A stretch of DNA of 64,000 nucleotides from Harmonia axyridis (GCF_914767665.1 NC_059504.1:32232001-32296000); one strand, 5' to 3'. Positions 11,314 to 22,195 are shown, numbered from the stretch's first letter. Notes: a model not told the origin generated them from the letters alone. Numbers and translations are program-made.

Positions 11314-11318
<5 letters not shown>
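9752..11318. mobile_element. PLE-A inverted pair of 3' fragments
   Basis: Two truncated PLE-A copies are joined head to head. 9752-10522 is minus-oriented and 10523-11318 plus-oriented; arms of about 765 bp are near identical around a roughly 20 bp spacer at 10503-10522. Each holds the last part of the GIY-YIG region (YDSTKILEIEVSGRKRC...) and the pseudo-LTR. Both outer ends are PLE 3' tips touching (TA)n arrays. Such inverted, 5'-truncated pairs are known for Penelope-like elements. Confidence 0.8.
11178..11218 (+). ncRNA. Hammerhead-like ribozyme core in PLE-A tip
   Basis: Same motif as at 12714-12741: CTGAAGA, a stem II hairpin GGTCCC/GGGATC, then GAAA. The mirror copies lie on the minus strand at about 9812-9855 and 11452-11495. 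Confidence 0.55.

Positions 11319-11378
<60 letters not shown>
11316..11378. repeat. (TA)n microsatellite
   Basis: About 30 TA units between two oppositely oriented PLE-A tips. It is read through by a spurious IYIYIY frame. Confidence 0.95.
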
Positions 11379-11382
<4 letters not shown>

Positions 11383-12413
11383 TAAGTTAGATAAAAGGGG
11401 TGTGGGAAAATTGATAAGTGTTATAATGTCACTCTTCTTTATTTCATTTAGTCGACGTTTCGATCCCGATGGGGACCTTCTTCAGGACTCTACAATAGCA
11501 ATAGAAAACAGTCAAAATAAGGCAATCACAAATCATGTAAAAATAGTACATACCGAAATACAGAGTTGTAAAGATCTTATTTGAACACAAATCAATAGCT
11601 CTCAAGAAAGCAACTAACAAGAACATCAACAACTTCAGCGAAAAAAGATCTGATACTTCGTTAGTGAAGGAGTAGAAATCAATTATAATAAGTAAATAGG
11701 TAAACAGAATAATCAACAAAATGAGAGGTTGTCAAAAATGTTGTCAACCAGACTTGCCACAGAATACACGCACATGACAGATGAAACATAGAGTAGCATT
11801 AAATCACATTGGTCGCAGTTATTCACTCTCACCGAACTCAGAACAAATGCGATTTTTTTGAAAGATTCCATGAACCGAAACCAATCCCCTCTCACAGAAA
11901 TGGCCTAGAACACAGAATTCATTTTCACGTTATCCCTACGACTGCTGAACTTGTTGAAATTCCTTCTGTATGTGATCCATCCAATTCTCTCCCACCGAAC
12001 TGGTCATAATGAATCAAATAAGAATAGATGGAGCTGATATTATTTACATCCCTTCTGTAGTTCATCGAACAGGTTTGGCGTTTAATATGATACATCTCTA
12101 AGAAACATCTTTTTCTTCCACTAACTTCAATTTCTAGGATTTTGGTGGAATCATAATTCATTGGATGATCTTTTTCCCGGGTATGGTCTGCTAGGGCACA
12201 AATCTTACTTGAATTCTTGATGTCGCTTTTGTGTTGAGCAATCCTTCTCTTCAGAAGCTGAGACGTCTGACCAATGTACACCTCACTGCATATTGAACAA
12301 GGAATACAATATACCACACCACTCATGTTATCAACAGTCATCCTATCTTTCACTCGACTGTATAATCTGTCAATTTTAAAATAAGATTTCTGAATCAACA
12401 TAATTTCTGTGGT
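11379..12413 (-). mobile_element. PLE-A truncated copy (GIY-YIG + pseudo-LTR), inverted
   Basis: Minus-strand copy of the last ~1 kb of PLE-A. An open frame (11925 to about 12470, the last codons lying in the adjoining unit) encodes the GIY-YIG domain (VVYCIPCS...YIGQT) and the tail ending SSAVVGIT. The pseudo-LTR at 11379-11924 runs to the (TA)n array. It lies back to back with the full-length PLE-A that starts at 12414. Sequence equivalent to 14905-15970 is reproduced almost base for base. Confidence 0.85.
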
Positions 12414-12853
12414 CTCATCTGTCATGTGCGTGTATTCTGTGGCAAGTCTGGTTGACAACATTTTTGACAACCTCTCATTTTGTTGATTATTCTGTTTACC
12501 TATTTACTTATTATAATTGATTTCTACTCCTTCACTAACGAAGTATCAGATCTTTTTTCGCTGAAGTTGTTGATGTTCTTGTTAGTTGCTTTCTTGAGAG
12601 CTATTGATTTGTGTTCAAATAAGATCTTTACAACTCTGTATTTCGGTATGTACTATTTTTACATGATTTGTGATTGCCTTATTTTGACTGTTTTCTATTG
12701 CTATTGTAGAGTCCTGAAGAAGGTCCCCATCGGGATCGAAACGTCGACTAAATGAAATAAAGAAGAGTGACATTATAACACTTATCAATTTTCCCACACC
12801 CCTTATCTAACTTATAATTATTGTTGTATATTGGGAATTAAAATTGTTGATAT
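12414..12853 (+). repeat. PLE-A 5' pseudo-LTR
   Basis: Direct repeat of 15534-15973, about 440 bp and nearly identical by eye. Penelope-like elements carry such pseudo-LTRs, which likely hold promoter activity. This one ends TTGTTGATATTT, six bases before the ORF ATG. Confidence 0.8.
12714..12741 (+). ncRNA. Hammerhead-like ribozyme core, PLE-A 5' pseudo-LTR
   Basis: CTGAAGA (12714-12720) fits the CUGANGA box. GGTCCC/GGGATC (12722-12727 and 12732-12737) form stem II with a CATC loop. GAAA follows at 12738-12741. Hammerhead motifs in PLE pseudo-LTRs are established. I could not assign a convincing stem III, so activity is uncertain; it may need a dimer. Confidence 0.6.
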
Positions 12854-12859
12854 TTAAGC

Positions 12860-15394
12860 ATGGGGTTTTATGCAGAAGTGAGAAACAACTATGGAAGAGT
12901 AGCATATGAAGCGTTGAAGTCATGGTCGTCATACAATATGAAACTGGCATCTTATAGAAACCGAAGAGTGTTCCTTTTGGAATGCAAAAGACAGGGTTTA
13001 CTTCCTAAACATATTTCCAACAATATGAATTATTTGTTCAGCTCAGCAAGTGATTCAGGTTCGTCCAGACAGGTTCAGGCTATGTTGGAGAAATCAAGAC
13101 GTCTCGTTCTTCAATTTGAGATCACTGTGACTGTGACCAGGATAGGAAGAATGGAGTGTGATTCTTCCAGGTTGTGGCAGATCTTGGAGGGGTTGCTTCC
13201 ACCAGAGATGCTAAGTCGTTTTGAAACTTACCAGTCCAGAAGGTACAGAAGAGAATTTGCTGCTATCAGGGAGAGAAATCTGATGAAGGTGAGAGCTCTA
13301 TCAGATGAACTTCTAAAGAAAGTAGAACCACAGGAAAGGTGGATTAAGAATGTTAGTACTGTTATTGTACCAGATAGAATATTGAAATTTCTAGCACTGG
13401 GCCCCAAATTCGGCATTGATATTCCTTTAAGGGAGGTTTCCATGTCGAGGCTGTTGTCAGATGTAGAGGGCATTATTGACCTTAATGATAGACTGTCAGA
13501 TGAGGGAAAGAACATCAAACGTTCCCAAGCTGTTAATATTATCACAAACTACATCAAACCTGGAAAAAGGACTAATAATGTTTTCCAGAGAGAATTTTAC
13601 CACTGTAAGAGATACCTAAGTGAACATCAAGAATTGCTTGTGTTACGGGCTGATAAAGGCAATGTTACGGTTTTGATGGATAAGGATCAGTACATAGAGC
13701 TCTCCAACAAAATTTTACTTAATGAACAATATTACCAACTTCTTACTAACAGAGATCCAACCGTTACAATACAAGGTAAATGTAATGCATTGATTAAACG
13801 ATGGGTCAGTGAGGGCCACATAACACAAATACAAGGTAAATCACTGTACATTTACAATTCAGTTCCAGCTAGATTCTACGGTTTACCAAAAATCCACAAA
13901 CCCATTCTTGCCTTGAGACCAATAATATCATCTGTTAACACCCCCACATTCAAACTGTCAGTTTTTGTTTCAGACATCCTGTCTAAATATCTTTCTTCTA
14001 CCAGAAGTAGATATTTTATTGATTATTCCTTTGCTTTTGCCCAGTATGTGAATGATTTCCAGTTACCTGTTGATTATGTCCTGATCAGCCTGGACGTTGT
14101 ATCTCTTTTCACCAACATTCCTGTCGAGTTGGCAGTTTCAGCTGTTGAGAACAAGTGGGATACTATCAGAAACCACACAAGTCTACCAAAAGAAGAATTC
14201 ATCCATGCCATCAAGTTCCTGTTTTCTTCAAACTATTTTCTTTTTAATGGTAGTTTCTTCAAGCAGGTGCTCGGTTCCCCTATGGGTTCCAACTTCAGTC
14301 CATCCATTGCTGAATTAGTAATGGATTTCCTTCTGGACGGCATTCTTGTTAGTATTCCTTTCCACATTCCTTTCATCAAGAAATATGTTGATGATCTAAT
14401 ATGTGCTGTACCTAAAGACCAGATTGCTTTCGTTCTAGAAAGGTTTAACAGTGAACATGAAAGTATACAGTTTACTTTGGAGGAAGAAACAGCGAATGGA
14501 GTCCCATTCCTGGATACAAGGGTGATTCGAACACTGGAAAATAGGCTGATTCTGGATTGGTACCGAAAACCAACAAGTTCAGGGAGATACATACACTATT
14601 TTTCTAATCATTCACATGGACAAAAGGTAAACATGATTTTAGGATTGAAGAATCGCATAGAAAAGGTTGCCCATCCAAGTCTAAGGCGGCAGAATCTGAG
14701 GTTGTTGATGCAGTTGATGCTAGAGAATGGATACCCAAAAAGGTTATTGTCCAGGTTGATTTATAATACCACTCCTTCGACACGGCCAACAAATGGAGAG
14801 AGGAGCGCATCCACCACTGTGGACACTGAGAACACGGGTAGAATTCTTCACTTGTCTATTCCCCTAATTAATGGTATGACAAACGCATTAATTAACCTCT
14901 TAAAGACCACAGAAATTATGTTGATTCAGAAATCTTATTTTAAAATTGACAGATTATACAGTCGAGAGAAAGATAGGATGACTGTTGATAACATGAGTGG
15001 TGTGGTATATTGTATTCCTTGTTCAATATGCAGTGAGGTGTACATTGGTCAGACGTCTCAGCTTCTGAAGAGAAGGATTGCTCAACACAAAAGCGACATC
15101 AAGAATTCAAGTAAGATTTGTGCCCTAGCAGACCATACCCGGGAAAAAGATCATCCAATGAATTATGATTCCACCAAAATCCTAGAAATTGAAGTTAGTG
15201 GAAGAAAAAGATGTTTCTTAGAGATGTATCATATTAAACGCCAAACCTGTTCGATGAACTACAGAAGGGATGTAAATAATATCAGCTCCATCTATTCTTA
15301 TTTGATTCATTATGACCAGTTCGGTGGGAGAGAATTGGGTGGATCACATACAGAAGGAATTTCAACAAGTTCAGCAGTCGTAGGGATAACGTGA
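12860..15394 (+). CDS. Penelope-like retroelement protein, RT + GIY-YIG, intact
   Basis: An 844-codon uninterrupted frame with an ATG just after the pseudo-LTR. PLE proteins prime reverse transcription at DNA ends or nicks and make cuts with a C-terminal GIY-YIG nuclease. Order seen: an N-terminal conserved block (NRRVFLLECKRQGLLPKH, also in PLE-B); the PLE RT fingers (FYGLPKIHKP, residues ~340; RPIISS); ISLDVVSLFTNIP; a QVLGSPMGSNFSPSIAELVM block; the catalytic KKYVDDLI with YVDD at 509-512; VPFLDTRV; then the GIY-YIG domain with VVY at 715-717, YIGQT at 728-732, and conserved His/Glu downstream (ALADHTREKDH, CFLEMYHIK). The length fits canonical Penelope proteins. No stop or frameshift is seen, so this copy is a candidate for recent activity. 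Confidence 0.93.
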   Translation: MGFYAEVRNNYGRVAYEALKSWSSYNMKLASYRNRRVFLLECKRQGLLPKHISNNMNYLFSSASDSGSSRQVQAMLEKSRRLVLQFEITVTVTRIGRMECDSSRLWQILEGLLPPEMLSRFETYQSRRYRREFAAIRERNLMKVRALSDELLKKVEPQERWIKNVSTVIVPDRILKFLALGPKFGIDIPLREVSMSRLLSDVEGIIDLNDRLSDEGKNIKRSQAVNIITNYIKPGKRTNNVFQREFYHCKRYLSEHQELLVLRADKGNVTVLMDKDQYIELSNKILLNEQYYQLLTNRDPTVTIQGKCNALIKRWVSEGHITQIQGKSLYIYNSVPARFYGLPKIHKPILALRPIISSVNTPTFKLSVFVSDILSKYLSSTRSRYFIDYSFAFAQYVNDFQLPVDYVLISLDVVSLFTNIPVELAVSAVENKWDTIRNHTSLPKEEFIHAIKFLFSSNYFLFNGSFFKQVLGSPMGSNFSPSIAELVMDFLLDGILVSIPFHIPFIKKYVDDLICAVPKDQIAFVLERFNSEHESIQFTLEEETANGVPFLDTRVIRTLENRLILDWYRKPTSSGRYIHYFSNHSHGQKVNMILGLKNRIEKVAHPSLRRQNLRLLMQLMLENGYPKRLLSRLIYNTTPSTRPTNGERSASTTVDTENTGRILHLSIPLINGMTNALINLLKTTEIMLIQKSYFKIDRLYSREKDRMTVDNMSGVVYCIPCSICSEVYIGQTSQLLKRRIAQHKSDIKNSSKICALADHTREKDHPMNYDSTKILEIEVSGRKRCFLEMYHIKRQTCSMNYRRDVNNISSIYSYLIHYDQFGGRELGGSHTEGISTSSAVVGIT

Positions 15395-15533
15395 AAATGA
15401 ATTCTGTGTTCTAGGCCATTTCTGTGAGAGGGGATTGGTTTCGGTTCATGGAATCTTTCAAAAAAATCGCATTTGTTCTGAGTTCGGTGAGAGTGAATTA
15501 CTGCGACCAATGTGATTTAATGCTACTCTATGT

Positions 15534-15967
15534 TTCATCTGTCATGTGCGTGTATTCTGTGGCAAGTCTGGTTGACAACATTTTTGACAACCTCTCATTT
15601 TGTTGATTATTCTGTTTACCTATTTACTTATTATAATTGATTTCTACTCCTTCACTAACGAAGTATCAGATCTTTTTTCGCTGAAGTTGTTGATGTTCTT
15701 GTTAGTTGCTTTCTTGAGAGCTATTGATTTGTGTTCAAATAAGATCTTTACAACTCTGTATTTCGGTATGTACTATTTTTACATGATTTGTGATTGCCTT
15801 ATTTTGACTGTTTTCTATTGCTATTGTAGAGTACTGAAGAAGGGCCCCATCGGGATCGAAACGTCGACTAAATGAAATAAAGAAGAGTGACATTATAACA
15901 CTTATCAATTTTCCCACACCCCTTATCTAACTTATAATTATTGTTGTATATTGGGAATTAAAATTGT

Positions 15968-15973
<6 letters not shown>
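15534..15973 (+). repeat. PLE-A 3' pseudo-LTR
   Basis: Direct repeat of 12414-12853. It carries the same hammerhead-like core (about 15834-15861, with one substitution, GTACTGAAGAAGGGC) and ends at a (TA)n array. Confidence 0.8.

Positions 15974-16020
<47 letters not shown>
15974..16020. repeat. (TA)n microsatellite
   Basis: TA array linking the PLE-A 3' end to foldback B2. Confidence 0.95.
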
Positions 16021-16023
<3 letters not shown>

Positions 16024-17879
16024 GGTCTTTCACGAGGAACCTCACCCATATTTATACGGGAAACTACTGAACGTATTTTCATGAAATTCAGCACTTATAA
16101 GTATTTCACGATGCTGATGAAATCTAAAATATTTTCAAGGCATGAGCACCTCCGGTTTTTCCGGAAATGATGTCAACTTCCGTTTTTCAAGGTAGAACAC
16201 CATTTTTTTATTGCAGAAATAGATTCCTTAGAAAATTTCAAGTTATTTTGATGTAACATTTTTCAGTTTTGGTTGGAAAATTCTCTCTGAGCGGAAAAAT
16301 TCGAAAAAAAATCGAAAATAGAGCTCCGCTGAAACAAGAATAACTTCGAGGTTTTTGGATGAAAAATTTTCATTTTTGGGATTTTTCAAGATATAAGATT
16401 GATGTATCCACTTTAAAAATCGAAATCGCGATTCATGATACAGGGGGTGAAAAAATCGCTTTCAAAGTTAGGGATGACAAAATCGTGAAAAATCAATTTT
16501 TTCAAATTAGAACCCAATTTTTTTTATGGCAGATATTGAATCTACGTTGAGAAATAATGTAATTGTATGCATCACACCGTTGCCCTAAAATGGATATTTT
16601 CTGAGTTATTCACAAAAAACTGTTTTTCGTCTTGAATTTTCAGCTATTTCTTTTCCCTTCACGCCAAAAAGATGAAATTTTCAGGAACTGTTATTTGAAC
16701 CATGCTGTAGAATTTTCACCCCTTTTTGAAACCGACTTCAAGTTACTATTAGGAGAACCATGGCAAACTCTCGCAGTTATAACTAGAGAAGATGCTCAAA
16801 GTTTTGACCATTAATTTCTAGACATTTATTTATACGTCTCAGGAAGTAGAATGAGATTTAAATAATCTTCATTGGTAAAATTAGGCATAGTGATCGATTT
16901 TATAACTTAATATGAATTATCACCAAATTAATAGTAAACACAAAATGCTACTGAATAAAGAGGAATTTGGCAGATGTAATTAATGATATCTATCATTAAA
17001 AAAAAGAATGTAAAACATGGTAAGTTTTTGCATATGGTTCATAAGGAATTATTTATTTATCACTGGAGAGGAAACCGATGGCCGATTAGTTGAAATAAAG
17101 AGGTTTCCGATACAAATTCGAATCAAAATTCGCCATCTATTTAGGAACAACCTGTAACTTTTTTCTCTTGCATATTAGGGTGGTAAAATCTAAAACATGG
17201 TTTAAGTAACAGTTCCTGAAAATTTCATCTTTTTGGAGTGAAGGGAAAAGAAATAGCTGAAAATTCAAGACGAAAAACAGTTTTTTGTGAATAACTCAGA
17301 AAATATCCACTTTAGGGCAAGGGTGTGATGCATACAATCACATTATTTTTTAACGTAGATTCAATATCTGCCATAAAAAAATGGGGTTCTAATTTGAAAA
17401 AATTGATTTTTCACGATTTTGTGATCCCTAACTTTGAAAGCGATTTTTTTACCCCCTGTATCATGAATCGCGATTTCGATTTTTAAAGTGGATACATCAA
17501 TCTTACATCTTGAAAAATTTCAAAAATGAAAATTTTCCATCCAAAAACCTCGAAGTTATTCTTGTTTCAGCGGAGCTCTATTTTCGATTTTTTTTTCGAA
17601 TTTTCCCGCTCAGAGAGAATTTTCCAACCAAAACTGAAAAATGTTACATCAAAATAACTCGAAATTTTCTAAGGAATCTATTTCTGCAATAAAAAAATGG
17701 TGTTCTAATTTGAAAAACGGAAGTCGACGTCATTTCCGGAAAAACCGGAGGTGCTCATGCCTTGAAAATATTTTAGATTTCATCAGCATCGTGAAATACA
17801 TATAAGTGCTGAATTTCATGAAAATATGTTCAGTAGTTTTCCGTATAAATATGGGTGAGGTTCCTCGTGAAAGACCCAG
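16021..17879. mobile_element. Foldback element B, copy 2
   Basis: It starts CAGGGTCTTTCACGAGG and ends with the reverse complement (GAAAGACCCAG, one change), TA on both sides. Long arms and internal sequence match copy 1 at 5718-7451, but the central segment with CACTGGAGAGGAAACC lies in the opposite orientation. No transposase. Confidence 0.75.
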
Positions 17880-17901
17880 TATATATATATATATATATAT
17901 A

Positions 17902-19839
17902 CAGGGTGAGTCTTTGACTTGTACATATATTTTAACCGAAGGTTCTTGAGGTCAAATGAAACACTTTTTTCATTTACCATTTTTTCCGATTCGACCCTGT
18001 TACAAAGATATAGCCATTTTAAATTTTCAAAATGAGCTAATTCACCCCTGAAAACCGGAACACTGAAGTTTTCTCAAGCATAAGATATACCTCTTGAACC
18101 TTGGAAATAAGCTACTAAATTAGAAAAACCATCATAAACTCACGTTTAACATTCCATTTGTTGAACAAAGTAGTGTTTATAATCAAATAAATGAGTTATT
18201 CCAATTTCGTTGACGCTAAAGATTAAATATTCTTCTCTTGATTTCTATTTCATTTTCGATAATTATAACGAATTGAGCTCGCTACCACCCATATTAGCTC
18301 TGATACTCATATCCATTCATTCATTATATTTCATTTATATGATATCGTTGTTTATTTTTCGTGCAAGAATTAACCTTAAAATCTCAAATAAATAATATTC
18401 ATCTATGAAAGATCTAACACAGACTATAGTAATCTGTGGTTTTAAGTTTGAATTTCAAATTTCGAGTGATGCCAAACACAGCAGTTCGGTTCGAATAATC
18501 TATGTTCTAAGTTCTAACCTAAAATTTTCATTTACAGTTTACACTGTTATTGTTATAAGATATTTGTTATGAAATGAAGCATTTGATTTGTTCCAACTAT
18601 CTCATAAAAATATTGAAATGCATCAATATTTTTGAAACCATCAGTATGAAAATATGGAAATATGTAAAATATTCTGGCTCTGTAATCAATGGAAAATGTT
18701 AGACTCCACTTGTAATCAAATTTGTTGTTAATGTGTACCTACATTATAGCCAACTTTACTACTTAATTCATCTTGATTTTGGCATTGAAAATAAATGAGA
18801 AGTATTCAATGTAAATATCCACAATAGAATATTTGGTTTCTTTCAACTCACCTAATTTGTTTTCACATAAAAACAATTATGGCCCTCTTGGAAGTATGTC
18901 AATCATAAGCTCTTAGGATGAATTTATGGAATAGCAAAAGAATAAAAGTATTCAATCTCAATCACATGAAAATTTGTCTAGTATGTACCTAGTCCTAGTG
19001 ATATGTTTCGATGTGAGTTTGAATGAGCCGAAGAAGAATACAGTATTGTTCGATAGCAGCAGTCTTTAGTGGGATATTGATTGTTGTCATTATAATGGGA
19101 CTATTTTGTGAAAACTTTTTTAAACATGGGTTTTATGAATAATCTGGACTTTTCAAAAAGAATGTTGATTTTAGTGAAGTATCTTCTTATTATCAGAGCT
19201 GTGCCAAAGCTCAGTGATTTTTAATCAAATCGAGGAGTTGAGGTGAGCTTATTCAAATAACTTCATTTTCAAACTAAGTTGGCTAGTACTTCAATTCTTA
19301 AATCTGAGACATGACTTCATAGTAAATATTCATTTCTGTGGTTTTTTTTTCCACAATAGAACAGAGTTGCATTCAGCCAAAGTACCCAATTTTTTGAATT
19401 TCACAGATAATTTTTTTTTTTTAAGATCAAGTTATTCGAAAACGGCGCTTTTACGAGAAAATATGAAGAATACTTTTATTTTTCAAATTAGCCAAATATT
19501 CTTCAATGAACGTTCAAATTACTATTAAGAGTTGGTTTCTTCGAATTTCTGGAAGTTTTATGGTATGTTATGTTCATAACAAAGAAACAGAAGAATGTGT
19601 ATGGAATCTGGTGTTCGGAGAAGATGTATCACATCAAAAAAAGCTATATTTCAAAAATCATTTCCTTCGATACAACCATTTACGAGATATAGCCGAAAAT
19701 CACATTTTTTTAACGATTTTCAACAGCCTGTATCTTTTTAACCGGGCCGAATCGGAAAAAATGGTAAAGGAAAAAAGTGTTTCTTTTGACCTCAGGAATC
19801 TTGGGTTAAAATATATGTACAAGTCAAAGACTCACCCTG
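17902..19839. mobile_element. Foldback-like element C, copy 1
   Basis: It starts CAGGGTGAGTCTTTGAC and ends GTCAAAGACTCACCCTG, with TA on both sides. The inverted termini are about 120 bp; the ~1.7 kb interior is AT-rich and non-coding. A second, left-truncated and inverted copy is at 36538-38965. Confidence 0.7.
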
Positions 19840-19988
19840 TATATATACTAGCTGACCCGGCGAACTTCGTACCACCCTAAAATCAAGAAATATCTGTCAC
19901 CCTTTTTTCTGAATTAAGTAAATTTCTTTATTAGGTATTGCTGTTGGTATATTAATAAATCGAAATTATTCCAAAAACAAAGTGTTTA

Positions 19989-20669
19989 TTATTCTAATGC
20001 TTTATGATACACAATATTCTTAGTTTTATGTTCTGGCGCGTATATAAATAGTGTTGTTGGTATTCCGACACGGGAACAGGCGACATATAACTTGCCATGT
20101 GAAAAACATGAATTTTCAAGATAAATGCCACAAACACTTAGCGACTGCCCTTGTGATTTATTTATCGACATTGCAAATGCTAGCCGCACTGGAAATTGTA
20201 ACCGTTTAAAGTCGAACAGCATGTCTTTCGGAATTAGAGGAATCCGTGGAATTGAAACGTCTTCTCCTTTGTACTTCCCTTTCAAAATAATACCTTCTAT
20301 CACGTTATTCATTAATCTCTTCACCGCAAGTCGGGTGCCATTGCAAAGACGTGGCTGGTTTATATTCCGCAACATGATTATTACCGATCCAATTTTTAAT
20401 TGCAGATTATGAGGTGGTAATCCGGGTAATTCCAGCGAATTTAAGAATTTCGTTGGATAGTTAACAATGTCATCTTGGTTAGTGACTGAATCAATCGATT
20501 TGTATGTAATCAATTCACCAGTTATTATATTTTGAATTTGAAAATTCATTTCATTGTCATCAATGTTTTTTGCAGCCAATATAACTCGATCGCTCATCCA
20601 AACATGATCTTTACAATTTTGTGCAATATTTGGGAGAACCTTTTCAATCAGTTCTGTCTTAGATTTCAT
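19989..20669 (-). pseudogene. Helitron Rep/helicase, C-terminal fragment
   Basis: The Pif1-like helicase C-terminus: VWMSDRVILAAKN, LPGLPPHNLQLKIGSVIIML (motif V region), FAMSINKSQGQSL and GKLYVACSRVG (motif VI, with the catalytic Arg). Helitron helicases unwind DNA during rolling-circle transposition. The frame is open over 226 codons. The upstream part at 20690-20957 lies in another frame (LLLAGDFRQTLPVIPRSTP, helicase motif III), so a frameshift near 20685-20695 broke the gene. The N-terminal Rep and Walker A parts are absent. Confidence 0.85.
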
Positions 20670-20689
20670 AAAATGACAGATATTGGTGG

Positions 20690-20957
20690 GAACGTAATGT
20701 ATCCAGACGATGAGTCAACAGGTATTTTTCCATTACCAATATCGAGCAATTGCTTTGAAAAAGTTTCTCTAGGTTGGTCATTCTGCAGTTCGACTCGCAT
20801 GTTCATACTTAATTTGAGCGTTTTAACATATATTTCCATAAGATGGATGTTTTTTTGCTTTAAGTTCGTCGGCTGGCGTTGAACGTGGTATTACTGGTAA
20901 TGTTTGTCGAAAATCACCTGCCAATAATAACACTGCACTACCAAACCGGTTTTGGTT
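20690..20957 (-). pseudogene. Helitron helicase fragment, upstream frame
   Basis: Minus-strand frame with AVLLLAGDFRQTLPVIPRST, then NIHLMEIYVKTLKLSMNMRV and PRETFSKQLLDIGNGKIP, the usual Helitron helicase middle. It runs into a stop at the frameshift near 20690. At 20957 it is interrupted by tRNA-derived sequence, inside the codons before SAVLLL. Confidence 0.75.
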
Positions 20958-20980
20958 CTCTTTCGCAAATCTTGCAAATC

Positions 20981-21353
20981 CATGCCCTCACCGGGATCGA
21001 ATCCGGATCTTCGATGCCGCAGTCGAGGTCTCTGTCGCCCACGCCACCTAGGCGGCTCCGACCACAGACCAACTCCGACCGATATTTATTCATTCATTCT
21101 TTCTCGCTTGTTGGGCTCACTCAACCTTTGGTTATGTACCCAGTCACAAATTCGTTGGATTTCCCCTATTTTTCCCACATGTATTACATATAATTCCCAC
21201 TCGCATTCATCCTAATGTCAACATACAATTTTATTTTTTTTCATAGTCTTGAACAACCACTTAATATCCATGCCCTCACCGGGATTCGAACCCGGACCTT
21301 CTGTGCCGCAGTCGAGGTCTCTGTCGACCACGCCACCGAGGCGGCTTCGACCG
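20981..21353 (-). mobile_element. tRNA-derived SINE, dimer-like arrangement
   Basis: Two tRNA-like heads lie on the minus strand at 21353-21270 and 21064-20981. Each has an A-box-like TGGCGTGGTCGA/TGGCGTGGGCGA and a B box (GGTTCGAATCC, intact in the first; GGATTCGATCC in the second). Both continue into GGTGAGGGCATGGAT. They are about 289 bp apart and separated by an AT-rich body. The cloverleaf is incomplete (the acceptor stem mispairs), so these are pol III-derived SINE units rather than tRNA genes. Confidence 0.65.
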
Positions 21354-21573
21354 ATATATTTGCAAAGAGCATACCTATAAACATTATAAACTACGTTTCT
21401 TTGTTTCAATGTCAACTACGTGAATTTTGCAACTTTCGAATTTTTTTCTTACATAAGAACCTTCTCCTAATAATAACAAATACAACAAAAAAAGAATTAG
21501 TGAAATCGGTCCAGCCATTCACGCGTGATGCCGTGACCAAGGAAAAAGGGATTCAAGTGAAGTTGCTAATTAA

Positions 21574-22190
21574 AATATTTAATGTCATTAGTTTTCGAAG
21601 AGTTCTGAAGTGTATATAAATAACTTATACATTTTGTAAATTTAGTGCGGAATCGAAGTGAGTATATTTTTAATTTACACGTGCGTTTATTAACAACCAA
21701 CATAACCTTCAAGTTTATTTGTGTGGTTAGAGGATTGAATTTTTTTAATTATTTTTATTGACAATTAATTCATTTTTGGAGATAATAAAAAAACTCACAA
21801 AATGCGATTACATGTTCTTTATCTAAAATTTGTCATAATAAATCTTTTGAGTTAATTAATTGAGTTAATAATGAGTTACTTATTGATAATGAATTTTTAA
21901 TTCATAACTCAAAAGATTTATTATGACAAATTTTAGATAAAGAACATGTAATCGCATTTTGTGAGTTTTTTTATTTAATATCTCCAAAAATGAATTAATT
22001 GTCGATAAAAATAATTAAAAAAATTCAATCCTCTAACTACACAAATAAACTTGAAGGTTATGTTGGTTGTTAATAAACGCACGTGTAAATTAAAAATATA
22101 CTCACTTCGATTCCGCACTAAATTTACAAAATGTATAAGTTATTTATATACACTTCAGAACTCTTCGAAAACTAATGACATTAAATATTT
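21574..22190. repeat. 617 bp near-perfect palindrome
   Basis: Inverted arms 21574-21854 and 21905-22190 around a ~50 bp AT-rich spacer. The arm sequence includes TGCGGAATCGAAGTGAG and CACGTGCGTTTATTAACAAC. It has no coding capacity or clear target duplication. It resembles foldback element A in form but not in sequence. Confidence 0.75.
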
Positions 22191-22195
22191 ACATC

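Larger units (their letters stand above)
19849..20957 (-). mobile_element. Helitron 3' half
   Basis: Read on the minus strand it ends GAAGTTCGCCGGGTCAGCTAG followed by T, the common insect Helitron 3' terminus (CTAG, target T). Upstream lies the C-terminal part of the helicase. The 5' side is cut off by SINE sequence at about 20958. Confidence 0.8.

Noticed and set aside
11297..11400. ORFs rich in alternating Ile-Tyr across TA arrays (also 15964, 25549, 38864, 47470, 54403, 54791, 55582, 55763)
   Set aside because: Translation of (TA)n microsatellite; no coding signal.
13228..13545. Antisense ORFs under the PLE-A gene (also 14233-14592, 14604-14810)
   Set aside because: Shadows of the intact plus-strand frame with no domain content.
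19506..19880. 124-codon ORF in the right part of element C1
   Set aside because: Overlaps the terminal repeat of the foldback and the Helitron 3' end; no domain; copy 2 does not keep it.
21270..21353. Functional tRNA gene
   Set aside because: B box is perfect but the acceptor stem does not pair and the unit repeats within a SINE-like body.
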